DNA from: Pseudomonadota bacterium
GTDB taxonomy: Bacteria; Pseudomonadota; Gammaproteobacteria; Steroidobacterales; Steroidobacteraceae
DNA: 64,000 bases
Direction of reading: 5' to 3'
Assembly (NCBI GenBank): GCA_018241425.1
Contig: JAFEDU010000006.1
Location: 1-64,000, forward strand
The notes below the pieces were generated by a model. It was not told the origin of the DNA. It made no database searches and was given only the letters and a program-made list of their open reading frames with translations. Shown here piece after piece: positions 8,504 through 18,904 of the stretch (its first letter is position 1; every line of letters starts with the position of its first letter). A program made the position numbers and the translations under genes.

Positions 8504-8893
8504 TCAGCGGCGGCCCTTGCGAGCGGGCTTCGGCTTCTTGGGCTTCGCGCGCGCGGCGCGCTTGGCCGGCGCCGGCTTGGCGGCGGGCTTCGCCTCCTTG
8601 GGCGTGCCGGCTTCCGCCTTGGTGTCCTTGCTGTCCGCCTTGGCGTCGCTCTTGGCCTCCGCCTTGGGCTCGTCCCGGTCGGCGCCGACGAGGTTGCGCT
8701 TGTTCTCCTTGTCGCCCTTGAAGTCGGTCTCGTACCAGCCGCTGCCCTTCAGCCGGAAGACCGGCGCCGAGACGAGCTTCTTCAGCGTCTTCTTGCCGCA
8801 GGAGGGGCACTTGGTCAGGGGCGCGTCGGTGATCTTCTGCAGCACCTCAGTGTAGAACTTGCAGGAGCTGCACTCGTACTCGTAGAACGGCAT
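8504..8893 (-). CDS. FmdB-family zinc-ribbon protein with basic Ala/Lys/Pro tail
   Basis: A 129-residue protein. Residues 1-60 are the FmdB putative regulatory zinc ribbon: M-P-x-Y-E-Y-x-C, with Cys8, Cys11, Cys29 and Cys32, then the usual S-A-P-V-F-R-L-K-G-S-G-W-Y. Most family members end near residue 70-110. Here residues 75-129 form a low-complexity tail of Lys, Ala, Pro and Arg ending in K-G-R-R, like a histone H1-type tail. A TATACT at 8924-8929 on the minus strand, 31 bases before the ATG, may be the -10 of the fmdB-DUF502-aspS operon. The biochemical role is unknown. Confidence 0.85.
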   Translation of the reverse strand: MPFYEYECSSCKFYTEVLQKITDAPLTKCPSCGKKTLKKLVSAPVFRLKGSGWYETDFKGDKENKRNLVGADRDEPKAEAKSDAKADSKDTKAEAGTPKEAKPAAKPAPAKRAARAKPKKPKPARKGRR

Positions 8894-8955
8894 TGCGGGC
8901 GCTTTCCGATGGCTGAGGGCGGAAGTATAGCGGCAGCAGGCCGCGCGGGCGGTGC

Positions 8956-11556
<2,601 letters not shown>

Positions 11557-11585
11557 GGGAGTTAAGACCTTGAAGGGATGAGCAA

Positions 11586-11615
11586 TCTGTGGGGTCGCAC
11601 GCCGGAATGTTCAAG
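11586..11615 (-). promoter_or_regulatory. Candidate heat-shock (sigma-32) promoter of clpB
   Basis: Read on the minus strand, CTTGAAC (11609-11615) is followed after 14 bases by CCCCACAGA (11586-11594). This fits the RpoH consensus CTTGAAA-N11-16-CCCCATNT, with one mismatch in each box. It lies about 30 bases above the clpB ATG, the right distance, and clpB is a classical RpoH target. No sigma-70 promoter competes in this gap. Confidence 0.65.
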
Positions 11616-11735
11616 GGCTGGAGCGCCCATCGCCGGCTCTTGCGGGGCGGCTGGGGGGCCTGAAGGACGAGGATAGCGCAGCCGCGCCCGGGTGGCGCCC
11701 CGGGGCGTGCGTTTCAGGGGCGGAAGGCGCCCGGC

Positions 11736-13625
11736 CTAGGCGCGGCCGTCGCTCAAGCCCTGGAGCGGTCCGATGAACTTGCGGTAATGGTGCCAGCGTC
11801 CGACGGAAGTCCGGTAGACCGGCTGCCGAACCTGCCAGAAGCTCGAGGTCATGACGGTGCGGGCAGTCTTCTGGAACTCCAGCACCTGCGGATCCCAGGG
11901 CAGCCCCAGGAACTCGACGATGCGGCGGCTCCACCCCTCCGGGTCGGCCACCAGTCCCGCATAGGGCACATCCAGCAGCGTGCCGGGCGGCAGCACCGAC
12001 CGCCAGTGCTCGACGATCCGGTGATGCTGGCGGTAGTAGTGCGCAAGGTCGGCCAGGTCCATCGAGAACGCCATCGCCGGCGGCAGGTGGGTGAAGTAGC
12101 AGGACAGGCAGGTGTCGACCGGGTCGCGGCTCAGGTAGATGAACCGCGCGCGCGGCAGCACCGTGTGGATGGGGCCGAGGTACTGCGCGTTGAAGGTGGC
12201 CTTGTCCACCACGCGCAGCGCGTCGGGCGCCTGTGATGCGAGGGTTCGGAGGTAATCAGCGGCGAGCGTGCGGCGCTGCGCCGCATCCAGCGTGCCGGCG
12301 CGCACCGGACCCTCCAGACGCTGCATCGCCTCGCTCCAGAAGCCCAGCTCGCCGGCACCGCGGGCCTGCGGGTGCGAGGCGATGATCTGCTCGACCAGGG
12401 AGGTACCCGAGCGCGGCATGCCGACCACCAGTACCGGCAACTCGCTGTCCGAGGCACCCTCGGCCGGGTCGCCGAGCGGCGCGGCCCCATAGCGGGCCTT
12501 CAGGTCGTTGACCAGGCGGGCCTGTCCGTCGCGGTCGTAGCGCGGCGCAGCCGCCTTCTGCAGCTCGTTGGCGCGCCGGAAGTGACGGAAGGCGCGCGCG
12601 TAGTCGCCGGTGTCGTCGCAGAACTTGCCCATGGCGTAGCGCAGGTCGGCCTCGTCCAGCGGCGCGATGCCGGCCGCGACGAGGGCCTCGGCGCGCTTGA
12701 GCCAGTCCCCATCGGCGCGGGTCATCCGGCGCAGGCCCGCCAGCCCCGCCCAGGCACTCGCCGCCTGCGGGGCGAGCTCGCAGGCGCGCCTGAAATCCGC
12801 CTCGGCCTCGGCGAGGCGCCCCTCACCGCGGGCGATCTGGGCCCGCAGGGTCAGGGCCTCCACATTGCGGGGTGCGGCGCGCAGCACGCGCTCGATCAGC
12901 TCCTGCGCCTCGGCCCACCGGCCGGTCAGCAACAGCGTCGCGGCCAGGTTCACCTGGGCTCCCGCGTGCCCGGGCTTGTGCTTGAGGGCGCGGCGCAGAG
13001 CCCCTTCGGCCTCGCCCACGCGGCCCTGGGCACGCAGCGCGTAGCCGAGGTTGCTGTGGGCGTCCGCGAGGGATTCCCGGCCCTTGATCGCCCGCCGCAG
13101 CTGGGCTTCTGCCTCGGCGTACTCACCCAGGTTGAGCAGCGCCGCACCGAGTTGGTTGTGGGCCTCCGCATCGCCCGGGTCGTGGTCGCACAGGCGCCGG
13201 AAGCACCGTGCCGCCTCCGGGTAGGCCGCGCGCTTGAGATGTTCCAGGCCCTGGGCGCGCACCGCACCGGCATCGAACCGCTCCGGGGCCGCGGCGGCGG
13301 GCCGGCCGGGTGCCGGGGCAGCAGCGCCGCCGCCGGCGCTCAGTCGCGTGACGAGTAATTTCGTGTAGCCGTCGGCGGCCGCGCCGTCCGTGCCGCTCTC
13401 GCGCAGGTGCCACTTGAACGCGTGAGCGAGGCGGGCGCGCTGCAGGACGTTGAGCCTGAGGTTCTGCGTGTCACCGTCCACGGCGCGCAGGAACTGGCGC
13501 ACGGTGCGCTCGGGGTCGGCGGCCTTCCCCTGCTGCGCACCGCTCGAGCCGCTCTCTTGCAGCAGTTTCCGGGCAAGCGTCGTCCCGACGTCGACGGCCT
13601 CGCGAGTCTCGAACCACTTAGGCAT
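11736..13625 (-). CDS. TPR-repeat sulfotransferase
   Basis: A 629-residue fusion. Residues 1-100 are an uncharacterised region followed by an Ala/Pro linker. About 120-300 are tetratricopeptide repeats (A-x-x-x-L-G-x-x-L-x-x-x-G-x-x-x-E-A). Residues 395-620 are a PAPS-dependent sulfotransferase domain: 5'-phosphosulfate loop P-R-S-G-T-S at 404-409 and 3'-phosphate site Y-L-S-R-D-P-V-D-T-C near 490. It would transfer sulfate to a peptide, glycan or small molecule; the acceptor is unknown and no sulfate-activation gene is nearby. ATG 13625 has GGAG 5 bases upstream, and the longer frame to 14003 lacks support. Confidence 0.88.
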   Translation of the reverse strand: MPKWFETREAVDVGTTLARKLLQESGSSGAQQGKAADPERTVRQFLRAVDGDTQNLRLNVLQRARLAHAFKWHLRESGTDGAAADGYTKLLVTRLSAGGGAAAPAPGRPAAAAPERFDAGAVRAQGLEHLKRAAYPEAARCFRRLCDHDPGDAEAHNQLGAALLNLGEYAEAEAQLRRAIKGRESLADAHSNLGYALRAQGRVGEAEGALRRALKHKPGHAGAQVNLAATLLLTGRWAEAQELIERVLRAAPRNVEALTLRAQIARGEGRLAEAEADFRRACELAPQAASAWAGLAGLRRMTRADGDWLKRAEALVAAGIAPLDEADLRYAMGKFCDDTGDYARAFRHFRRANELQKAAAPRYDRDGQARLVNDLKARYGAAPLGDPAEGASDSELPVLVVGMPRSGTSLVEQIIASHPQARGAGELGFWSEAMQRLEGPVRAGTLDAAQRRTLAADYLRTLASQAPDALRVVDKATFNAQYLGPIHTVLPRARFIYLSRDPVDTCLSCYFTHLPPAMAFSMDLADLAHYYRQHHRIVEHWRSVLPPGTLLDVPYAGLVADPEGWSRRIVEFLGLPWDPQVLEFQKTARTVMTSSFWQVRQPVYRTSVGRWHHYRKFIGPLQGLSDGRA

Positions 13626-13753
13626 GGGGACTCCAAAAGTGGCGCCGCGCTGATGTCCCGGTGCCAGTGCCTCCAATGATTCACTTAGATTGGCCCGATT
13701 ACATCTCCCCTGGGGATGCGGGGGGTCACAATACGGCCCATCTTGAGGTTTCT

Positions 13754-14536
13754 TTAGTGCGCGATGGCGTCTGCGACATAAACCGCCACGATGCCCAGGG
13801 TCATCAGGGACACCTGGGTGACGCTGGTGCGGGGATCCGCGCGGCGCTGCAGGCCTGGAATCAGTCCGGCGACCGCGACGTAGAGAAACCCCGCCGCGGC
13901 AAAGGCCAGCGCGTAGGGAAGGAAACCCATCGAGGCGCCCAGCGCGAAGTAGGCGCCCAGCGCGCCGCCGAGGGAGGCGAGTCCGGTCGCGAGATTCAGC
14001 CACAGGGCGCGCTGCCGGGACATGCCGGCATTGACGAGGATCCCGAAGTCCCCGACGCGGTGCGGGATCTCATGAGCCGCCACCGCGAAAGTCGTGACCC
14101 ATCCCAGGGTACGGTCGTTGAGGAACGCCGCGGCGATGATGACCCCGTCGAGCGCGTTGTGGATGCTGTCGCCGATCAGCACGAGGATTCCGGAGGCGTG
14201 CTCGCGCGCATCGGCCGCGTGCGGGACGTGCGCGTGGTCGTGATGATGATGGCGATGCCACCACAGCACCGTCTTCTCGATCAGGAAGAAGATCACGAGG
14301 CCGGCCACCAGCGTCACGCCCAGCCGGTGTGCGCCGTCGGCTCCCAGCCCCTCGATGGCCTCGGGCAGCAGCGCGAGCAGGGCGGCCGCGAGCAGCGCGC
14401 CGGTGGCAAAGCTCACGAAGTGCGGCAGGATCCGCGCGCTGCGCTCATCGGACACCCACAGGAATACCACCGCGAAGGCGGCACTCGCGATGCCTCCGAG
14501 GGCGGCACAGAACAGGATCAGCGGCAGGAGCGGCAC
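13754..14536 (-). CDS. ZIP-family metal transporter
   Basis: A 260-residue inner-membrane protein with about eight hydrophobic helices. Helix IV has the ZIP signature H-N-A-L-D-G and helix V has H-E-I-P-H-R-V-G-D, the pair that forms the binuclear metal site. A His-rich cytoplasmic loop (H-R-H-H-H-H-D-H-A-H, near residue 94) sits between helices III and IV, as in zinc-importing or zinc-exporting ZIPs. Substrate is probably Zn2+, possibly Fe2+ or Mn2+; direction cannot be told. It stands alone between the sulfotransferase and pgeF on the same strand. Confidence 0.92.
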   Translation of the reverse strand: MPLLPLILFCAALGGIASAAFAVVFLWVSDERSARILPHFVSFATGALLAAALLALLPEAIEGLGADGAHRLGVTLVAGLVIFFLIEKTVLWWHRHHHHDHAHVPHAADAREHASGILVLIGDSIHNALDGVIIAAAFLNDRTLGWVTTFAVAAHEIPHRVGDFGILVNAGMSRQRALWLNLATGLASLGGALGAYFALGASMGFLPYALAFAAAGFLYVAVAGLIPGLQRRADPRTSVTQVSLMTLGIVAVYVADAIAH

Positions 14537-14614
14537 GCGGACGGGGGCGGTCTTATGCGTTGATTTGCGACGATGCTAGCACGCGGTGCCGCAGCGCCCG
14601 GGCCGGCGGATGTT

Positions 14615-15361
14615 TCATTGCATCCACAGCAGCGCCGCCATGCGTCCGCAGCGTCCCTCGCGCCGGTGCGAGAAGAACCGCCGCGGCTCGGAGTAAGTGC
14701 ACCAGGATCCGCCGAAGACCTGGCCCACGGCCAGCCCCGCCAGGCGTCGCCGAGCAAGTCCTACGAGATCGCACTGCCAGCGCCCGCGGGCGTTCGGCGT
14801 GAAGGCCCCGCCTGCCGCCGGATCCCCGGCCAGCAACGCCTCGCGCACCTCGGCACCCACCTCGAACGCCTCCGGGCCGATCGCAGGCCCGAGCCAGGCG
14901 ACCATGCTTCGCGGGTCGACCGCCATCGCCGCCACGGTGGCCTCCAGGACGCCCGCGGCCAGCCCCCGCCACCCGGCATGCGCCGCCGCCACCACGGCAC
15001 CGTCCCGGGCCGAGAACAGCACCGGCAGGCAGTCGGCGACCTGGACCACGGCGACGCGGCCCGGCGCACGCACGACCACGGCATCCGCCTCAGGCGCGCT
15101 GCCGCCAGGGCGCTGCGCGGCATCCCACACGGCTGCGCCATGGACCTGCCGCAACCACAACGGCTCGCACGGCAGCTGCAGGGCACTGCCCAGGCGGCGC
15201 CGGTTCTCGAGCACCGCCGCCGGTTCATCGCCTACGTGGTCACCAAGATTGAGCGACTGGAACGGCCCGGTGCTCACCCCACCCTGCCGGAGCGTGAATG
15301 CCGCACGCACGTTCCGCGGAGCGCCCCACTGCGGGATCAGCACCTCAGCTGCCGGGCTCAT
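14615..15361 (-). CDS. pgeF: Peptidoglycan editing factor PgeF (YfiH)
   Basis: A 248-residue protein of the YfiH/multicopper-oxidoreductase-like fold. In E. coli the homologue removes wrongly incorporated L-Ser from peptidoglycan precursors (UDP-MurNAc-L-Ser hydrolysis). Family marks are R-Q-V-H-G near residue 72, A-D-C-L-P-V-L-F, H-A-G-W-R-G near 128 and C-T-Y-S-E-P-R-R-F-F-S-H-R-R near 220; the His and Cys residues form the active site. The ATG at 15361 overlaps the rluD stop by 4 bases, so rluD-pgeF are one unit, the usual arrangement. Confidence 0.93.
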   Translation of the reverse strand: MSPAAEVLIPQWGAPRNVRAAFTLRQGGVSTGPFQSLNLGDHVGDEPAAVLENRRRLGSALQLPCEPLWLRQVHGAAVWDAAQRPGGSAPEADAVVVRAPGRVAVVQVADCLPVLFSARDGAVVAAAHAGWRGLAAGVLEATVAAMAVDPRSMVAWLGPAIGPEAFEVGAEVREALLAGDPAAGGAFTPNARGRWQCDLVGLARRRLAGLAVGQVFGGSWCTYSEPRRFFSHRREGRCGRMAALLWMQ

Positions 15362-16380
15362 CCCTCCAGGTCCTTCCGCAGTGCCACCAGCAGGGCCGCC
15401 ATGTCCTGCGGCAGCGGGGCTTCCCAGGCCATGCGGCGGCCCGTCTGCGGATGGGTGAGGCCGAGACGCGCCGCGTGCAGCGCCTGACGGTGGAAGCCGG
15501 CGAGCGCCGCGCTGAGGGCGGGGGACCCGCCCGCCACCAGCCGGCGCCGGCCGCCGTAGACCGGATCGCCGACCACAGGGAATCCCGCGTGGGCCAGGTG
15601 GACGCGGATCTGGTGGGTCCTGCCGGTCTCCAGCTGCACCCGCACGAAGGTATGGGCGCGGAACCGCTGCACCACGCGATAGTGCGTCACCGAGGGACGG
15701 CCATCGGACCGCACGGCCATGCGGGTGCGCTGCGTGCGGTGGCGGCCGATCGGCTCATCGATGGTACCCCCGGCGGTCATGACGCCCATGCACAGGGCGA
15801 GGTACTCACGCTCGATCTCGCGCTCGGCGAGCTCCTCGACCAGGGCGGCATGGGCCTCCGGCGTGCGCGCGACGACCAGCAACCCGCTGGTGTCCTTGTC
15901 GAGCCGGTGCACGAGCCCCGCGCGGGGCACGAGGGTCAGCTTCGGGTCGTGCGCCAGCAGCGCGTTCTGCAGGGTATGACGCGGATTGCCGGCCCCGGGG
16001 TGTACGACGAGGCCGGCGGGCTTGTCGATGACCAGGAGGCTCCGGTCCTCGTACACGATGGACAGCGGCATCGCCTCGGGCGCGAGCGGTGTCGCCACGG
16101 GGAGCTGCGCCTCGATGTGCACCTGCTCGCCGCCCAGCACCCGGTCCTTGGGCCGCAGGGGCCGGCCGTCGACCTGGACCGACCCGGCGTCGATCCATTC
16201 CCGCAGGCGCGCCCGCGAGTACTGGGGCAGCGCCCGGGCCAGGGCCTGGTCGAAGCGCAGGCCGCCGCAATCCGGCGGCAAACGCAGGCTGTGGACGCGG
16301 AACTCGGTCGCGGCCCCGGTGGTCGGAAGGGCTGCGGCAGGATTCGCTATACTTTCGGGATTACGCCGGCGCGAAGCCAA
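15358..16380 (-). CDS. rluD: 23S rRNA pseudouridine synthase RluD
   Basis: Makes the pseudouridines of 23S rRNA helix 69 (1911, 1915, 1917 in E. coli). An N-terminal S4 RNA-binding domain (R-F-D-Q-A-L-A-R-A-L-P-Q-Y-S-R-A-R-L) precedes the catalytic domain with H-R-L-D-K-D-T-S-G-L (catalytic Asp) and the L-E-T-G-R-T-H-Q-I-R-V-H motif. The start is uncertain. The ATG at 16479 lies inside the divergent bamD gene. TTG 16380 has AAAGGG 7 bases upstream and keeps the conserved N-terminal strand, so it is preferred (340 residues). TTG 16281 would cut into that strand. Confidence 0.92.
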   Translation of the reverse strand: MASRRRNPESIANPAAALPTTGAATEFRVHSLRLPPDCGGLRFDQALARALPQYSRARLREWIDAGSVQVDGRPLRPKDRVLGGEQVHIEAQLPVATPLAPEAMPLSIVYEDRSLLVIDKPAGLVVHPGAGNPRHTLQNALLAHDPKLTLVPRAGLVHRLDKDTSGLLVVARTPEAHAALVEELAEREIEREYLALCMGVMTAGGTIDEPIGRHRTQRTRMAVRSDGRPSVTHYRVVQRFRAHTFVRVQLETGRTHQIRVHLAHAGFPVVGDPVYGGRRRLVAGGSPALSAALAGFHRQALHAARLGLTHPQTGRRMAWEAPLPQDMAALLVALRKDLEG

Positions 16381-16398
16381 AGAAAGGCCCTTTTCAAG

Positions 16399-17205
16399 AT
16401 GTCTGTGTTCCGTCCGGCGCGCGGCGCCGTGCTCGCGCTGTGTATTGCCCTGCTCGCCTTCAATTTCGCCGGCTGCCACTCGCGTCGCGACCGCCCGAAC
16501 CTCAAGGAGACCCCGGCAACCCTATATAAGAAGGCCCACAAGGCCATGGACGCCTATGACTTCAATACCGCCATCAAGACCTACGAGCGTCTGACGGCGA
16601 GTTTCCCCTTCACCGACGAGGCCAAGCAGGCGCGTCTCGACCTCATTTACGTATATTACCGGTCCGGCGAGGGCGAATCCGCCACCGACGCCGCCGACAC
16701 CTTCATCCGCGAGAACCCGACGCACCCGCGCGTGGACTACGCCTGGTACGTGAAAGGGCTGGTCGACTTCGAGCGCCAGCCCAACGCGATCGAGTCCCTC
16801 TTCCATGCCGACCTCAGCAAGCGGCCCCCCAGCCAGGCGCGCAAGTCCTTCGCCGCCTTCAAGACCGTGGTCGAGCAGTACCCCAAGAGCGAGTACGCCC
16901 CGGATGCCCTGCAGCGCATGGTGTACCTGCGCGACCGCCTGGCGAGCTACGAGGTGCACGTGGCGGCCTTCTACTTCAAGCGCAACGCCTTCGTGGCCGC
17001 CGCCCAGCGTGCCCGCGCGGCGATCGAGCAGTACGACGGTGCCCCCGCGACGCGCCAGGGGCTGGAGATCCTGATCGCCAGCTACGATCGCCTGAACCTG
17101 CCCAAGCTCGCGGAACAGAGCCGGGAGGTCTACCAGCTCAACTACAACGCCACCGTCCCCATCGCGCAGGCGGAGGTCAAGAAGGCGTGGTGGAAGCTCT
17201 GGTAG
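16399..17205 (+). CDS. bamD: Outer-membrane assembly lipoprotein BamD
   Basis: A 268-residue lipoprotein of the BAM complex, which with BamA inserts beta-barrel proteins into the outer membrane. A signal peptide ends in the lipobox F-A-G-C (Cys near residue 25). It is followed by five TPR-like repeats, beginning L-Y-K-K-A-H-K-A-M-D-A-Y-D-F and including the conserved E-x-x-Y-P-K-S-E-Y-A. Length fits the family. ATG 16399 is 18 bases from the divergent rluD start. A TATACT at 16348-16353 is a possible -10, which would place the bamD promoter inside the rluD 5' end. Confidence 0.95.
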   Translation: MSVFRPARGAVLALCIALLAFNFAGCHSRRDRPNLKETPATLYKKAHKAMDAYDFNTAIKTYERLTASFPFTDEAKQARLDLIYVYYRSGEGESATDAADTFIRENPTHPRVDYAWYVKGLVDFERQPNAIESLFHADLSKRPPSQARKSFAAFKTVVEQYPKSEYAPDALQRMVYLRDRLASYEVHVAAFYFKRNAFVAAAQRARAAIEQYDGAPATRQGLEILIASYDRLNLPKLAEQSREVYQLNYNATVPIAQAEVKKAWWKLW

Positions 17206-17214
17206 GCAGCGGCG

Positions 17215-18843
17215 CTAGCGGCGGTAGCCGCTGGTGATGGGATAGCGCCAGTCGCGCCCGAAGGCGCGGCGGCTGACCCGCACGCCGGGGGGCGCCTGGC
17301 GGCGCTTGTATTCGTTGCGCTTCACCATGTCGAGCACGCGCGCGACCGTGGCACGGTCGAAGCCGCGGGCCTCGATCTCATCGACCGACAGGTCCTCCTC
17401 GATGAACGCCTCGAGGATCGCATCGAGCACTTCGTACGGGGGCAGCGAGTCGGAGTCCTTCTGGTCGGGCCGCAGTTCCGCGGAAGGTGCGCGCTCGATG
17501 ACCCGCTGCGGTATCACCGCACCCAGCGAATTGCGGTAGTGGGCAAGCCGGTACACGAGCAGCTTGCTGCAGTCCTTGATGGGCGCAAACCCGCCAGCCA
17601 TGTCCCCGTAGAGGGTCGCGTACCCGACCGCCATCTCGCTCTTGTTGCCGGTGGTCAACAGCATGCGTCCGGTCTTGTTGGACAGGCCCATGAGCAGCAG
17701 CATGCGGCAGCGCGACTGGATGTTTTCCTCGGTCGCATCCGCCGGCCGCCCGGCGAATTCGCCCTTGAGCGTGGCGAGCGTCGTCTCGAACATGTTCTCG
17801 ATCGAGAGCACGCTGTACCTGACCTTGAGCGCCTCGGCCTGCAGGCGCGCATCGTCGAGGCTCATCTGCGAGGTGTAGCGCGAGGGCATCATCACTGCCT
17901 GCACGTGCTCGGCACCGAGCGCGTCCACCGCGATGGCGAGCGTCAGCGCGGAGTCGACGCCTCCCGAGAGCCCCATCACGACGCCCGGGAAGCCGTGCTT
18001 GCGCACGTAGTCCCGCACCCCGAGCACGAGTGCGCCATAGACGCTCGCCTCGTCCGAGAGCTCCGGGGCTACCGCACCCGGGACCGGCCGCACGCCGCCC
18101 GCGCCGTCGCGGACGAATTCAGCGACATAGATGCCCTCCTGGAAGGCCGGCGCACGCATCACCACCTCGCCGGTGGCATCCATGACGAACGAGTTGCCGT
18201 CGAAGACGAGCTCGTCCTGGCCGCCCAAGAGGTTCACGTACACGAGCGGGATGCCGACGTCCTGGACCCGCGCCCGCGCCACGGCCTCGCGCTCGCGCTG
18301 CTTGTGGATCTCGTAGGGGGACGCGTTGATGACCAGCAGCAGCTGCGCGCCTGAGGCGCGGCTCAGCTGTGCGGCCTGCGGCTCCCAGATGTCCTCGCAG
18401 ACGAGCAGCCCGGTGCGCACCTCGCCGCAGCGGCTCACCGTGGGCTGCGTGCCGGCCTCGAAGTAGCGCTTCTCGTCGAAGACCTTGTAGTTGGGGAGCT
18501 CGGACTTGCGGTGGATGGCCGAGATCTCGCCGCGCTCCAGGAGGGCGGCGGAATTGTAGATGCCGCCCTGCGCATATTCGGGGAAGCCCAGCACCACCGG
18601 TACGTTCGCGACCTCGGTGCGGACGCGCTGCAGCCCCGCCTCGATCTGCCGGCGGAAGCCGCGGTGAAAGAGCAGGTCCTCGGGCGGGTAGCCGGACAGC
18701 GTGAGCTCCGGGAACAGCACGAGATCCGCGCGGTGCTCGCTGGAAGCGCGCTGCGCGGCGGCGATCACGCGCCCGGCATTGCCCTGGACGTCGCCGACCA
18801 GGAAGTTCAGCTGAGCCAGGGCGATCCGCAGCGGCGCGCTCAT
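17215..18843 (-). CDS. nadE: Glutamine-dependent NAD+ synthetase
   Basis: A 542-residue, two-domain enzyme making NAD+ from deamido-NAD+ using glutamine. The N-terminal nitrilase-type glutaminase domain has Glu in L-F-P-E-L-T-L-S-G-Y, Lys in R-K-S-E-L-P-N-Y and Cys in L-L-V-C-E-D-I-W-E-P. The C-terminal synthetase has the PPi loop G-L-S-G-G-V-D-S near 290 and the later T-G-N-K-S-E-M-A-V-G-Y. This is the long, ammonia-channelling form and not the short E. coli type. It converges on bamD with 9 bases between stops. Confidence 0.96.
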   Translation of the reverse strand: MSAPLRIALAQLNFLVGDVQGNAGRVIAAAQRASSEHRADLVLFPELTLSGYPPEDLLFHRGFRRQIEAGLQRVRTEVANVPVVLGFPEYAQGGIYNSAALLERGEISAIHRKSELPNYKVFDEKRYFEAGTQPTVSRCGEVRTGLLVCEDIWEPQAAQLSRASGAQLLLVINASPYEIHKQREREAVARARVQDVGIPLVYVNLLGGQDELVFDGNSFVMDATGEVVMRAPAFQEGIYVAEFVRDGAGGVRPVPGAVAPELSDEASVYGALVLGVRDYVRKHGFPGVVMGLSGGVDSALTLAIAVDALGAEHVQAVMMPSRYTSQMSLDDARLQAEALKVRYSVLSIENMFETTLATLKGEFAGRPADATEENIQSRCRMLLLMGLSNKTGRMLLTTGNKSEMAVGYATLYGDMAGGFAPIKDCSKLLVYRLAHYRNSLGAVIPQRVIERAPSAELRPDQKDSDSLPPYEVLDAILEAFIEEDLSVDEIEARGFDRATVARVLDMVKRNEYKRRQAPPGVRVSRRAFGRDWRYPITSGYRR

Positions 18844-18904
18844 GTCGGTGGCGAGATCCTCGGACCGGGCGTTTGGGCGCGGCTTGAGGCTATTGTTTCA
18901 GAAC

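Noticed and set aside
15358..16479. ATG 16479 as the rluD start
   Set aside because: It would lie inside bamD and add about 33 residues unrelated to the family.
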